Assembly (NCBI GenBank): GCA_025200525.1
Contig: CM045758.1
Span: 620,001-684,000, forward strand
Reading direction: 5' to 3'
DNA length: 64,000 nucleotides
From: Camellia lanceoleosa
Taxonomy: Eukaryota > Streptophyta > Magnoliopsida > Ericales > Theaceae
The notes below the pieces were generated by a model that searched no databases, had not been told where the DNA came from, and was given only the letters and a program-made list of their open reading frames with translations. Below, one piece after another: positions 36,301 to 45,518 of the stretch (positions are counted from its first letter, which is position 1; every line of letters starts with the position of its first letter). The translations under genes and the position numbers were made by a program.

Positions 36301-38566
36301 GAACTGAATCTAGAGCAAGGGATGAGTGTTTGTTGGAAGAAACCGAAGCTGATATGCAGATTCCTTGTTTTGCACATACCGAGAATGAAAATCCTTCTCT
36401 TGTAATTTCTCCTGAGAATGATAGGTTCAGTAACCAGGTTGTTGTAACTATTGACCAAGCCATGGAGGAAATCAGGGAACACAATCAAGGGGTTGTAAAT
36501 GAGGATGCGGTACTTGCTGAAGAATTGGACTACCATGGCAAGGACTTGATGTCTTATGGATCCAGCGAAGAACCTAAATTATCTTCTTCATATTCACCCT
36601 TAAATAATGTTGAATATCCAGGTTGGCAGGAAGCTGTTCCACAGTGCACAATAGATGCTGATATTGCTACCATTAGCCATACTGGCACTGACGATCGTGA
36701 TGTAAGTTGTATACTTAATATACATTATGTTTGCAATTTCTGCTGGGATAACCAGTTTGGCCTTGTAATATGTTCTATCATATTACAAAGTCCTTGGATC
36801 CATGTTATAACCCAATTCCAGCAAATTCAAAAACCTGCGATGAGCCACACTGAGCAGGTGAGTTCAGTGGAGCCTAGGTGGGGGAGAAACATGGAGCCAT
36901 CGTGAGGTGCCTAGGCAAGTGATGTGCCAGGCAAGGCTCATGCATTATGAACTTATGGTGTGTTCTCACCTCCTCTAGTGGTGATGTAGTTTGTCTCATA
37001 GGACATAGATACATATAAACACCTTACGCCCTAAGCACATTTAATAATTCATTTTATAACTTGACCGAGAACAAAATCCTTGGATCCATGTTATAACCCA
37101 ATTCCAGCAAATTCAAAAACCTATGAGCCATTGAGCAAGTGAGGTGAGTGGTGCCTAGGCGGTGGAGTGGTACAGAGACATCACGAGGTGCCTAGGCAAT
37201 TGATGTGCCGAGGCAAGGCTCATGTGCTACGAACTTACGGTGTGGTGTGGGTTCACCTCCCCTAGTGGTGGTGTAGTTTGTCTCGTAGGACACAGATACC
37301 TATAAACACCTAAAGCCCTAAGCACTTGCTATCCATAAATAAGAAAATAGTTTTCTAACGTTGCTGCAACATGCCAGTTCTGTTATAGCAATTGGTGTCT
37401 TCAGGTACAAAATGGGTTACCTAATACATGATATCATCTTGGTTCCCTGTTAGGTAGTTGGCCTGCCAAAACCAGATTTTCTCAAGAATGAGACAATGTT
37501 CAAATTTCATTTGTCTTAACAGTTTCAAGATTGCTCTGCTCTGGCGTTATTGCTTGCCTTCTATGTAGAAATAGATGGTTCTTCTTTCTCCTTGTGAGGG
37601 ATGTCTAAACACACTCTTTTGCCTTACATGCAGGATTTTGATTACACAATAGATGGGCACGATACAGGTTTGTTTCCTTCTATATTCTTCAATGTAACTC
37701 TGTTACTTGTATGATGGATGCTTTTGGAGTTATTTGTCTTTCATCAGAATTGCATGACATCTTTTTGCTGAACTAAAATAAGCAAATTTATATTTTTAGG
37801 GGGAACTACATGCAGGTGGGAGAAGGGGAAAAAAATTACCAACACATGGGGGTGCAAGTGTGTCTATAGTGGGGTGCAAATAAAAGGCTGTGGGGGTGCA
37901 AGTCATGTGTTGGTTATTTTTTTCCTCTTCTCCCACATGCATGTAGTTCCCTTATATTTTTAATTTGAAAACTGAGACATGCCCAGCAAATTTTACGCGA
38001 TGGCTTAAAATGTCTTATGGTTTATTCTATTCTGAAAGCATTTGAAACTATTTAAGATACTGTTCTCATTTTGTTGCTTGTTTTTATTCTATTTTTATCT
38101 TGTGAATCACCTGTAAATCTCTATCGAGTCATGCCCTTAATTTGCTGTTGTATAATTGTTTATGGTTCTTATGCTTAACTTTTTCTTCTTTTTTTTTTTT
38201 TTTTCCCCATGGATTTTCAGGATTTTTGAATGTGGATGATGATGATGTTGCCGAAGAAGATGATTATGATGTCCCAAGTGCTGAGCAAACTAGCTTCCTT
38301 GAGAATAGTGGATGGTCTTCCCGCACCAGGTGTGTTTCTCTCACATGGTTCTTCAAACAGGGGCTGCAATATGGTTTTCCTCAGAATTATGAAGAGGCTA
38401 TCTTTTGAATATTGTGTTCTCAATTATTTTTACGAAACCGAGAATAAATAACCTGGTCGCATAGGTGGTTAGACCATGTTTGTCAATTTAACAATTAACG
38501 GAAGAGGTTTTAAGTTCTTGTGATTTGATTGCAGCGGAAGATATGAGGCTATTTTTTTCTGTTAGA

Positions 38567-38606
<40 letters not shown>

Positions 38607-41600
38607 ATTCAGTTCTAATCTTCTATCAAGGCCACATTTGATTTGCGGATAGGTACTGGGGAGGTGGATTAGATGCCTTGAACCATCTAATTCTGGAACC
38701 ATTTTATGCTTTCATTTGGCCCTATCTAGTGTTTGGTTGGGGCTTTCTAGGGGTTTGGATAAAGTGGGGCTCACATGTGTCACCTATTTTTCTTGTGCCA
38801 AGCCTTATCTATTGTCAATTACACCAGAGAGAAACAATGTGGGTCCACCAGATGACCCCCCTCCCTCTCGACGGTACAAACATAGGATGGAATAGGTGGG
38901 TCCGTGGGATTCTCAATGCAATCCCACCCATGTTATCCCCAAAACAAATGCAGCCAAGGGCTTTTAGAACTTGTATATTTAATATGCTATGCACAGTGGC
39001 ATTCTAGGAATTTTTGTAGATGGGGTCACTCCACATGTTTAAGTTCCACAATTCTATAATATTTTTTTAAAAAAAAAGATTAAACGACATTCACTCTATT
39101 TTTAAAAGCAATTCAAGTTTTTAAATTTTCATGTTTTGTTGTCTACCGGATTTTTTTTTCTTCATATTTTAGTCAAATTTTATTCTTTATTTTTTAGATG
39201 CACATAAACTAGATCTACCTAAAAAGTAAATATTTGTAAAAAAAAAAATCTAAAAAAATTCAATATATACACAAAAAAAAGAAAAAAGAAAATGTGATGA
39301 ATTTTTATTTATATATTCTTAGATTTTTTCACAAATATTTTGCTTTTTAAATGTATTTAAATTAAGAGGATCTAAAAAATAAAAATAAAATTTGTTTAAA
39401 ATATTTTAAAAGTCCACTTAAAAAAAAAGAAAAAAATAAAAAAACTATTAACCAAACAGAGTGATTTAAACTTCTTAAATAGTAGGTGTTTAATGGGTGT
39501 GGATCCCTATGTGATGGGCTCCCTTAGTTTTTTAATGGGATTAAACTATACTAAATAAAATATTAGCAATATAAATAATTTTTTTTAAAAAGAATTTTTG
39601 ATGGCTTGATGGATCTCCAGTGGTGGTATAGTTTCTGTAATCCCTCATTTTGGCTACATGTATATGAGGAGTCGTGACTATGGATGTGTTAGTTTCATAT
39701 TATATCTTTTACAGACGACTTGTTTACTCTATTTCAGTGTTGGGCCTTTCTTTACTCTTACGAACCTTTAAATATCTTCTTAAATTTCATAATTTTTTTT
39801 TTCCCATAAGTGCTGGTCTGTAAAAATTTCTGATTCTATTTTTCTTGTAGAGCGGTTGCCAAGTACCTTCAAGTATTGTTTGACAAGGAAGCAGAGCATG
39901 GCAGGAAGGTTCTTTCCATGGACAACCTGTTAGTTGGTAAAACTCGTAAGGAGGCATCAAGGATGTTTTTTGAAGCCCTGGTATGTTTAGCTCAAGTTTT
40001 CTAGTTTAAAGTAACAATTGTAAATTATAGTTTTGTCTTGTGGTGCTGATCTGCATGCTAGCCCCTGTTGCCACAAACTACCCCAAATTGGGATTAGGTA
40101 ATGACCGGCCAGTAGTCATAGACTACCAAAGGCGTACTTGGTAGTACTCATATTTATTTTGTGTATAACCTGCCTTTTTAGCTGTAGAACACATTCGTTC
40201 AACCTAATACACTCACAACATCCATTCAGAGCAAGTGCATAAATTAATGAAAGGAAACTTTAACACTTTTTATTACATTCTCAATCCAGGGTCTTCCTAC
40301 ACAAGGAGTTCCTATTTACGCACAAGAAAGTGCAACTTGAACATTCAAACCAAATTTGTACATTGATGTCAAACACCAAAGCTCTTCCTTGCCAAGGGCT
40401 AGAGTATACAAGTCTTTACATCTGATTTAGGGAAATTTGGCTATAAACCCCCTTTGTCTTCCTTTCATTGTTAAAAGGACTATGAAAAAAATTATATTTT
40501 CTAAACTCCCTCATAATTATAAAGTCTTGCATAAAGGACAAATTTATTATTTAAATATTTTATATGACTATTATGTCCCTCCCATCAAGCACTACCTCTC
40601 AATTCTCTCTCTCTCTAGAATTTCAAATGGTGGTTTCACATAACAGTGCTTCGCTGATTGTTCTAATGGCGGTGGTTCTAATTGTCTATCTGATCGAAGG
40701 CTCTTTCGCAGCCTCTTCTCTACATCTTCTCAACTCTCTTCCTTCAACTCTCCTTCAACCGTTCATCTTCTCTCTCGTCTCTCTCTTCTAACCCTAGCTT
40801 CCTCCATGGCTGAAGCTGTGGATAACTTGCAAATCGCACAGATACATATATATATATATATCTATATATATGTGTGTGTTTGTGTGTTTTTGATATTTGA
40901 ATTCGAATATATATATATCTACATATTTCAATCTCTAATCAATATATATATATATGTATATCTATATATATGTGTGTGTTTGAGTCTTTAAGATCGGAGA
41001 TTTGAATGATTTTTTTGTAGAAGAGAGACCTGTTAGATCAAACATAACCTAATGGATTTATGAAATTGGCTAATGTGATGGAACCAGAGTAAAATAACAT
41101 TAAATTTCATTTGATAGAACCAGAGTAAAATTTTACTCTGGTTCTATTTTTTCATTTGACAAAACTGAGTAAAATTTTACTTTCATCTGAGTAAAATTTT
41201 ACTTTTAGTTTCAAGATAAAATTTTACTCTCATTGAGTAAAATTTTACTTTTAGTAAAATTTTACTCTCATTCAAGTAAAATTTTACTTTTTATCTGAGT
41301 AAAATTTTACTTTAGTTTCAGAGTGAAAGTAAAATTTTACTCTGTATGAAAGTAAAATTTTACACTCTGAAACTAAAGTAAAATTTTACTCTGAAATACA
41401 TAGTGAAAATGTCTTAATATGAGAGCTGAGGGTAATATAGTAAAAGAAATAAGTTTTAAAATATCAGGGGGTTTTGAAAATACTTATATAATTCTTGTCC
41501 TTTTGAAAGAAAAATTAGGTAGTGAGGGGACTATGACCAAATCCCCCTCTGATTTACATATACACACAGCTTGATTCACATAGCTGTGAAGCACCTTCAT

Positions 41601-44600
41601 CTCCTACATAAATATAGGGAAGATGGATGAGTGATAGACCAATGAATAGTAGTGATATATCAAAGTTGTTGTAAACAAGGATATCACATTTTATATAATC
41701 ATAGTTAAACAGAAAGCTTAAAAGCTCAACTTCGATTTGAACCATATCGTATTATGTACATATCAGTTTTTTTTTTTTGAGAAACAACAAATTTTATTAA
41801 AACGGAAAGGAAAGAGGACAAGAAGTCCTCTTACAAGGAATTATATACATATCAGTTTGCAAGTCTAATGTTGATGTTTCATCCAAATGATACTAACCAT
41901 AACCGGGTTGACTCTAGCCATGTCAGAATCACAATTAAGTGATCAGAGAGATCTCAAGTCGTGTACTACTAGCATGCTTAACATCTCCTAGTAGTTAGGA
42001 GATGACATCTTTATGGTTTGAAACATACATAAACATATGACATCCTTGAATGATTAAACATTCTTTATTGAAGCATATACAATGGAGTTCTACTAAAATT
42101 CGAGCTAATGTATATCACTACTTGCCTCTAATTCCACAAAAGTGTTAATCCACAAGTAAATCAATCTACATAAGCATAACAAAGATGCATATTGGTATTT
42201 AGATAAAAACGTAAGAACTTAGGACAACTCCTCTTCAAGGGCTATATTCTTGTATAAGTCTAGAATTGATTCTCTAATGAATTAGCCTATTTTCGCATAA
42301 TGAGATGCAATGGACTGATCGATTAAACAATCATTTGGAAAAACACAGAGTACTTCAGAATCGACTAAGCCTCCAAAATTCAACTCTTGCTTTGTTCTAA
42401 GGTCTCAATATCCTCAATACATGAGATTCATGATTTAAGGTTCACAAAAGGTAGGAGAACACCATAGTTCTCACAAAGCCTATCCAAATTTGGGATTTTC
42501 CCGAACCAAAAAGAGTAAATCAGCTTAAACAAAAATGTCCAACCCTATTTCTTCTAATTAGTCATCCTATATCATGTGATGCTATGAAGCATGGGTATGA
42601 ACATGGATACTGGTACGGGTACGACAATATGTGTACGACAAGACCTAAAAAAAATAAGATATGGGTACGGCTGGGGTACGTCAATAAATATTTTATTTTT
42701 TATAATTTATAGTTTGAGATTCAATTTATAAATCAAAGTTCAATACTAAAACTAAAAGGAGAAATTATAAAATCAAAAGAGAAATCATAGTTCAACAATA
42801 TCAATACCAATATCAAAGCAAAGTATATAAGCTATTTTAATGTCATTAAATAGGAGAAACAAAACAAAGTTTCATTCCAAAAGCAAGATAAACAAATTTT
42901 GAAAACTTGAAACTTCAATTTTTTACTTTCATCAACTTCATCATTGAATAATACATATTTCATCTTTTGCACATCAAGTAAAGGATTTGTAATTTCAAGT
43001 AAATTAGCACTCTCTAATAAATTAAACGCATATCCACCAATGTCTCATAGCTTGGTGTACTCCTGATATACATACATTTCTCATACCCACGAAGTACCCA
43101 ACTGCCAAAGAATGTATAAAACATATCTGGCATGCATGCCTGATCAATATGCATACCAGTACTCGGTAAGTATTTGGTACGAGTACGGCAACATTTTTGG
43201 AGTACCTGTACTTCATAGATGTGATGTTATTTGCAAGTATATTGAAGAGAGTTTGGTGAGAGAAGGTTGTAGATTTTACCTTGGTTTCAAGTCTAAAACA
43301 AGATTTCTAGCTTTTCTCTTTTATTTGTTTTTCTTGTCCTTCATTTTTCTCGCTTCTTTCATTTCTTCTCTCTCTCTCTCTCTCTCTCTCTCCCCTGATT
43401 AATCACTTGAGATTGAGAGACACTCTTAATCCATTGAGGTGTGTGATGACTTCTAACCAACTAATCATATAATTAACTCTAACGATCAAGGTTAGCACTA
43501 ATTAAGCAAGGTTAACTCTCTAATATTGCTTAGTCTAATTAATCATGATTAGACTCAATTAATCTCAATTAAGTACCTTGATTAGAGAATCGATGCATAC
43601 ATGAGCATAGCATTGCAATGCTCCCTCACTCATGTTTCTAAATCTTTATATAATGCATATCAAGTGAGCATGCAAATTAAGTCATTCAAAGAAGCATCTT
43701 TATAACATGTCTCAAAGGGTTAACAATTATGCTTTCAAACATTTCATATAACAAAGGAATGAAATTAACACTAAGCATTCAAGCATTGAAAATGAGAGAT
43801 ATGCTCGTGTCAAGCAAACGGTACACTTAATCTATTGCACGACTAGAAAAGTGAAGTAGGTTTTGGAAGCCCAAAAGTGAAGGCTATGGGCTCCATGATC
43901 ATCAAGAAGTTTTTTTGGTTCAAAAGAAGTGTCCATGATAGTGTTTATGGTCTTTTACATTTATTATAAGCTAATATGCTGCTGGAGCTGGACAAGTATA
44001 TTCTTCTCGTCTTAAGCTTTATGAACGATTTTCAGTTCATAGTTTCTGAAAGTAACTGTTTCACCTTAACAGACCATTTGGATTGGGTGATTTGGAAAGA
44101 ATTGAAATGCATTTTTCTCACTTGTTTGGATTAGTAAAGAAGAGAGGAATGGGTTGAAACGGGAAGAAATGGGAAGAAATTGAGAAACCCATTTCTCTTA
44201 TAACCCTCATCTCTCCAAAAGTAGAGAGATCGGGTAAGAAAAGAAACTAACAAATTACTAGTTTTTATACTACCAAAATTGCCTTTTTAAATATAGATGA
44301 CATAAAAAACTGACACCCATAAAAGGTTATTTTGGTAATAACATAATATATATGTATATATATATTTCTTTTATTTAGTTTAACCAAACAAGATAAGAGA
44401 GAAATCATTATATTTTCTCTTATTTACTCTCCTGTTTATCTAAACAAAATCCTCACTTTTAGTACACGTAACTTTATTAAAGTTTGTCTTCTTTCTATCA
44501 ATTTGGCAAGTTTGTCAAAGGCCCCGTTTGTTAATGCTTATATTTATAGTTTTCTGTTTATATTTCCCAAAAAATTAAAAAATTGTAAATAAAAATTCAT

Positions 44601-45518
44601 TTGTTGTTTGAAAAAATTGTAAACTCATTTACAAAATTTACAAAGTCCTTGTAACAAAAAAAGGTTAGTTTCACTTGTTTAGAAAATAAATGTCTATTCT
44701 TTCCTCTCTTCCATCACCTATCGCTCATTACCTATTGGCCACCACCACCTTTGTCAACAATCTCCTTCAGCTATCATCACTGGCTATCGGTAGTCACCAC
44801 TTTTGGCCAAAAACCATCTTCGGCTGGCCACCATCTTCAACTTTCAACAATCACTTTTGGACACTACTTCCTGCCAACAGCCACCTCGGGCCACACCCTC
44901 TCACTTATTTTCAAAATAAGTGGGTACCAAATAAGACGTGCGTACCGAACAAATTTTTTTATTTTTACCAAAAATACACATAAACATGTCCACTATTTTC
45001 TATAAGTGAAAAACAGCAATGGTGTTTTCTCCATCTTTACTAGTAATCTAGTATAACGATAGTTGTAGTCTTTCAACTTAACATGTCTAATTGTCCTTTT
45101 AGCCTCCTCATTAGCCAATTAATGTATCTTAAAATTTCTTCATTTTATATCTTTTTTAAAGCAGTCATTTTTTTGCTTTTACTAGTTCTTGTATCTTACT
45201 ATTCCACCACCAAGCACCTTTATAAATGAAGGCTATTCATTGAAAATGTTATATAAATAGGCTTGCAACATGGTGTCCTTGGAAATTGTGGAATGGTTGA
45301 TTTTGGCTTACATTGTTATTCTGTTTTTCCATTTTTCTGTTTGTTTTCTATTGATTTTGTTGTATCATATTGGAATACTAAAGCAATTTGTTGTTCGTGT
45401 TAATATTACCACTGGGCAGGTTCTCAAAACAAGGGACTACATTCATGTAGAGCAGGGGGCTCCCTTTGATGACATCAATATAAAGCCTCGAGTAAAGCTC
45501 ATGAAATCAGACTTCTGA
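21272..45518 (+). CDS. SYN4: cohesin alpha-kleisin, RAD21/SYN4 type, 15 coding exons
   Basis: Joined exons give 4011 nt, 1336 residues, with every border GT-AG and phase consistent throughout: 21272-21395, 24624-24885, 25348-25445, 25568-25611, 29967-30025, 31433-31541, 31736-32831, 32924-33370, 34062-34203, 34732-34868, 35581-36701, 37634-37667, 38221-38329, 39851-39980, 45420-45518. The N-terminus ([18 protein letters not shown]) is the Rad21/Rec8 domain that binds SMC3; the C-terminal winged helix (about 1255-1336) binds SMC1. Together they close the cohesin ring that holds sister chromatids. The N-terminal sequence matches plant SYN4/RAD21.3 rather than SYN3. It is longer than Arabidopsis SYN4 (about 1030 residues), chiefly in the acidic middle. 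No stop interrupts it; it should be functional. Confidence 0.95.
21396..24623 (+). other. SYN4 intron 1
   Basis: 3228 nt, phase 1. No gene inside. A region rich in GTGTC at 22600-22800 has a weak relative in intron 5 (30640-30800). A tiny retro-insertion lies at 23589-23610. Confidence 0.85.
23571..23626 (+). mobile_element. extremely truncated retro-insertion with 18-bp target duplication
   Basis: ATTTATCAAAAAAAAAAAAA (22 nt, 23589-23610) is bracketed by an 18-bp direct repeat ending GTACTACTATAAACTT (23571-23588 and 23609-23626). TATC plus poly(A) is a common 3' end of plant L1/SINE elements. Only the tail was integrated. Confidence 0.75.
24624..24885 (+). CDS. SYN4: SYN4 exon 2
   Basis: Completes the N-domain ([34 protein letters not shown]) and begins the acidic linker ([10 protein letters not shown]). 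The donor is set by phase: the exon ends CAGGG before GTTGGT, giving Gly-Asn across the junction. Confidence 0.93.
25348..25445 (+). CDS. SYN4: SYN4 exon 3
   Basis: Encodes [18 protein letters not shown] and [11 protein letters not shown], a block conserved in plant SYN4. Acceptor TGTGCAG, donor GTTAGT. Confidence 0.94.
25568..25611 (+). CDS. SYN4: SYN4 exon 4
   Basis: A 44-nt exon, [15 protein letters not shown]. It precedes the 4.36-kb intron that holds the antisense RTE element. Confidence 0.93.
26062..26217 (-). repeat. duplicated 3' tail of the RTE element
   Basis: The terminal 77-78 bp occur twice in tandem (26062-26138 and 26140-26217) with few differences; each contains CCATCAAATGGGGTT and TTTTTTTCCACGCGGCTCTA. 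Confidence 0.9.
26063..28598 (-). mobile_element. RTE-type LINE, 5' truncated, antisense in SYN4 intron 4
   Basis: A perfect 18-bp target duplication, ACCTTCTGTCGCAAAACC, flanks it (26045-26062 and 28599-28616). On the minus strand it starts within the apurinic-type endonuclease ([35 protein letters not shown], 28440-28598), passes a linker and then the reverse transcriptase, and ends in the RTE-type tail with AAGGCTTAGTTTGG rather than poly(A). Length 2536 bp. It does not share the SYN4 reading direction and is spliced out with the intron. Confidence 0.92.
26900..27680 (-). pseudogene. RTE reverse transcriptase, inactive
   Basis: Minus-strand frames show [24 protein letters not shown] sequence at 27590-27670 ([18 protein letters not shown]), [17 protein letters not shown] and [15 protein letters not shown] at 27170-27330, and the catalytic box near 26920-26955 reading [15 protein letters not shown] enzymes have FADD there, so one of the two catalytic aspartates is replaced by Asn. 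Frames are also broken near 27030 and 27400. Confidence 0.87.
29967..30025 (+). CDS. SYN4: SYN4 exon 5
   Basis: 59 nt, [20 protein letters not shown]. Phase 0 in and phase 2 out match the neighbours. Confidence 0.92.
30026..31432 (+). other. SYN4 intron 5
   Basis: 1407 nt. GTGTC-rich DNA at 30640-30800 resembles part of intron 1. No gene seen. Confidence 0.85.
31433..31541 (+). CDS. SYN4: SYN4 exon 6
   Basis: Encodes [20 protein letters not shown] and ends TTGRVNQ. Acceptor GATTTCAG. Confidence 0.93.
31736..32831 (+). CDS. SYN4: SYN4 exon 7, long acidic linker
   Basis: 1096 nt, rich in Glu, Asn, Ser. Starts [20 protein letters not shown]. It contains an internal duplication of about 24 residues ([19 protein letters not shown] and [19 protein letters not shown]). 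Low-complexity linkers between the kleisin ends evolve fast. Confidence 0.93.
32924..33370 (+). CDS. SYN4: SYN4 exon 8
   Basis: Linker exon ending [18 protein letters not shown]. Separated from exon 7 by a short 92-nt intron. Confidence 0.92.
33461..33604. repeat. 72-bp tandem duplication
   Basis: TGTGTATGTTTATYCTAGAA through GGATTTGTTRAAGTTG occurs at 33461-33532 and 33533-33604 with only a few differences. Confidence 0.92.
33588..34000. repeat. MITE-like inverted repeat in intron 8
   Basis: The left arm GGATTTGTTGAAGTTGAAGA followed by TCTCAACTTCACCGTAAAGTTG pairs with a right arm near 33945-33995 that, reverse-complemented, reads AGATTTGCTAAAGTCAAAGA then TCTCAACTTCATAGG. About 40 bp pair. 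Target duplication unclear. Confidence 0.65.
34062..34203 (+). CDS. SYN4: SYN4 exon 9
   Basis: Encodes the conserved basic block [20 protein letters not shown] and [17 protein letters not shown], about residues 747-794. Confidence 0.94.
34732..34868 (+). CDS. SYN4: SYN4 exon 10
   Basis: Encodes [20 protein letters not shown] and [19 protein letters not shown], the most conserved central segment. The EDIR/RIRKK stretch contains an ExxR pattern of the kind separase cuts, though whether it is cleaved is not known from sequence. Confidence 0.94.
34942..35099. mobile_element. 158-bp MITE with 9-bp target duplication
   Basis: Ends are GAGTAATGCTACGCATCATG and, reverse-complemented, CAATAATGCTAGGTATCATG. 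The direct repeat CATCTGAAA flanks it (34933-34941 and 35100-35108). A 9-bp duplication points to the Mutator superfamily. In SYN4 intron 10. Confidence 0.85.
35581..36701 (+). CDS. SYN4: SYN4 exon 11, second long acidic linker
   Basis: 1121 nt. Starts [20 protein letters not shown], then Glu/Asp/Ser-rich sequence to [13 protein letters not shown]. Donor GTAAGT is a strong consensus. Confidence 0.93.
36791..37326. repeat. tandem duplication of about 250 bp in SYN4 intron 11
   Basis: TCCTTGGATCCATGTTATAA starts both copies (36791-37038 and 37077-37326), separated by 38 bp. Each contains GTGCCTAGGCAA and TAGTTTGTCTCRTAGGACA. Copies differ by scattered substitutions and small indels, so this is not recent. 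Confidence 0.9.
37634..37667 (+). CDS. SYN4: SYN4 micro-exon 12
   Basis: 34 nt, [11 protein letters not shown]. Required by phase between exons 11 and 13; acceptor ACATGCAG, donor GTTTGT. Confidence 0.88.
37799..37951. mobile_element. 153-bp MITE with 50-bp inverted repeats
   Basis: Ends GGGGGAACTACATGCAGGTG and, reverse-complemented, GGGAACTACATGCATGTGGG pair over about 50 bp. The flank TTATATTTTTA is repeated exactly (37788-37798 and 37952-37962). In SYN4 intron 12. Confidence 0.85.
38221..38329 (+). CDS. SYN4: SYN4 exon 13
   Basis: Starts [20 protein letters not shown] and leads into the C-terminal winged helix ([10 protein letters not shown]). Confidence 0.94.
38330..39850 (+). other. 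SYN4 intron 13
   Basis: 1521 nt. Contains a TC/CA microsatellite at 38569-38606 and the second copy of the AT-rich two-hairpin repeat at about 39050-39480. Confidence 0.85.
39050..39480. repeat. AT-rich two-hairpin element, second copy
   Basis: Hairpins at 39189-39227 and 39342-39380 match the plan and sequence style of those at 17767 and 17938. Confidence 0.6.
39851..39980 (+). CDS. SYN4: SYN4 exon 14
   Basis: Core of the Rad21/Rec8 C-terminal winged helix: [19 protein letters not shown], then [20 protein letters not shown]. Confidence 0.95.
40430..41547. mobile_element. MULE-type element, possible Pack-MULE, with palindrome array
   Basis: A perfect 9-bp direct repeat TCTGATTTA flanks it (40421-40429 and 41548-41556). 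Ends are GGGAAATTTGGCTATAAACC and, reverse-complemented, GGGGGATTTGGTCATAGTCC. At 40640-40840 it holds sequence like a 5' UTR (CT-rich, CTAACCCTAGCTTCCTCC) and a start [12 protein letters not shown] at 40806, probably host-derived but not identified. AT and GT microsatellites follow, then the palindrome array. No transposase. Confidence 0.85.
41089..41392. repeat. array of the 12-bp palindrome GTAAAATTTTAC
   Basis: Ten exact copies begin at 41125, 41169, 41191, 41237, 41254, 41276, 41299, 41329, 41352 and 41378, with one variant (ATAAAATTTTAC) near 41215 and a half copy at 41089. Most are extended to AGTAAAATTTTACT. Spacing is irregular, 17 to 46 bp. Longer inverted repeats overlie it: 28 bp starting at 41298 pair with a segment ending near 41391. 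Confidence 0.95.
41767..41845 (-). mobile_element. truncated L1-type LINE tail
   Basis: Poly(T) followed by GAGAAACAACAAATTTTATT is the reverse complement of a common plant L1 3' end with poly(A). The direct repeat TACATATCAG (41757-41766 and 41846-41855) flanks it, extendable to 15 bp with one mismatch. Confidence 0.82.
42582..43218. mobile_element. 637-bp hAT-type MITE
   Basis: Ends CTATGAAGCATGGGTATG and, reverse-complemented, CTATGAAGTACAGGTACTCC, with GGTACGGGTACG-like motifs in both subterminal regions. An exact 8-bp repeat ATGTGATG flanks it (42574-42581 and 43219-43226), as expected for hAT. Confidence 0.83.
45420..45518 (+). CDS. SYN4: SYN4 exon 15 with stop
   Basis: Last strand of the winged helix ([31 protein letters not shown]) and TGA at 45516-45518. 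It lies 5.4 kb from exon 14 because intron 14 has gathered transposons. Confidence 0.95.
   Translation, partial: VLKTRDYIHVEQGAPFDDINIKPRVKLMKSDF

Larger units (their letters stand above)
39981..45419 (+). other. SYN4 intron 14
   Basis: 5439 nt, the longest intron. It carries the MULE with palindrome array, a truncated L1 tail, a hAT-type MITE, a (TC)n tract at 43364-43392, and at 44045-44470 and 44515-44960 sequence resembling MITEs without definable borders. Confidence 0.85.

Noticed and set aside
35595..36905. Open reading frame continuing 200 bp beyond the SYN4 exon 11 donor
   Set aside because: The GTAAGT donor at 36702 and the phase of exon 12 place the exon end at 36701; the extension enters the tandemly duplicated intron repeat.
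41089..41392. Regularly repeated motif resembling a CRISPR array
   Set aside because: The repeat is a short palindrome with irregular 17-46-bp spacing, the intervening sequences repeat too, there are no cas genes, and the setting is a plant intron inside a MULE.
43112..43402. 96-codon + reading frame in SYN4 intron 14
   Set aside because: It spans the right end of the hAT MITE and a (TC)n microsatellite and has no conserved pattern.
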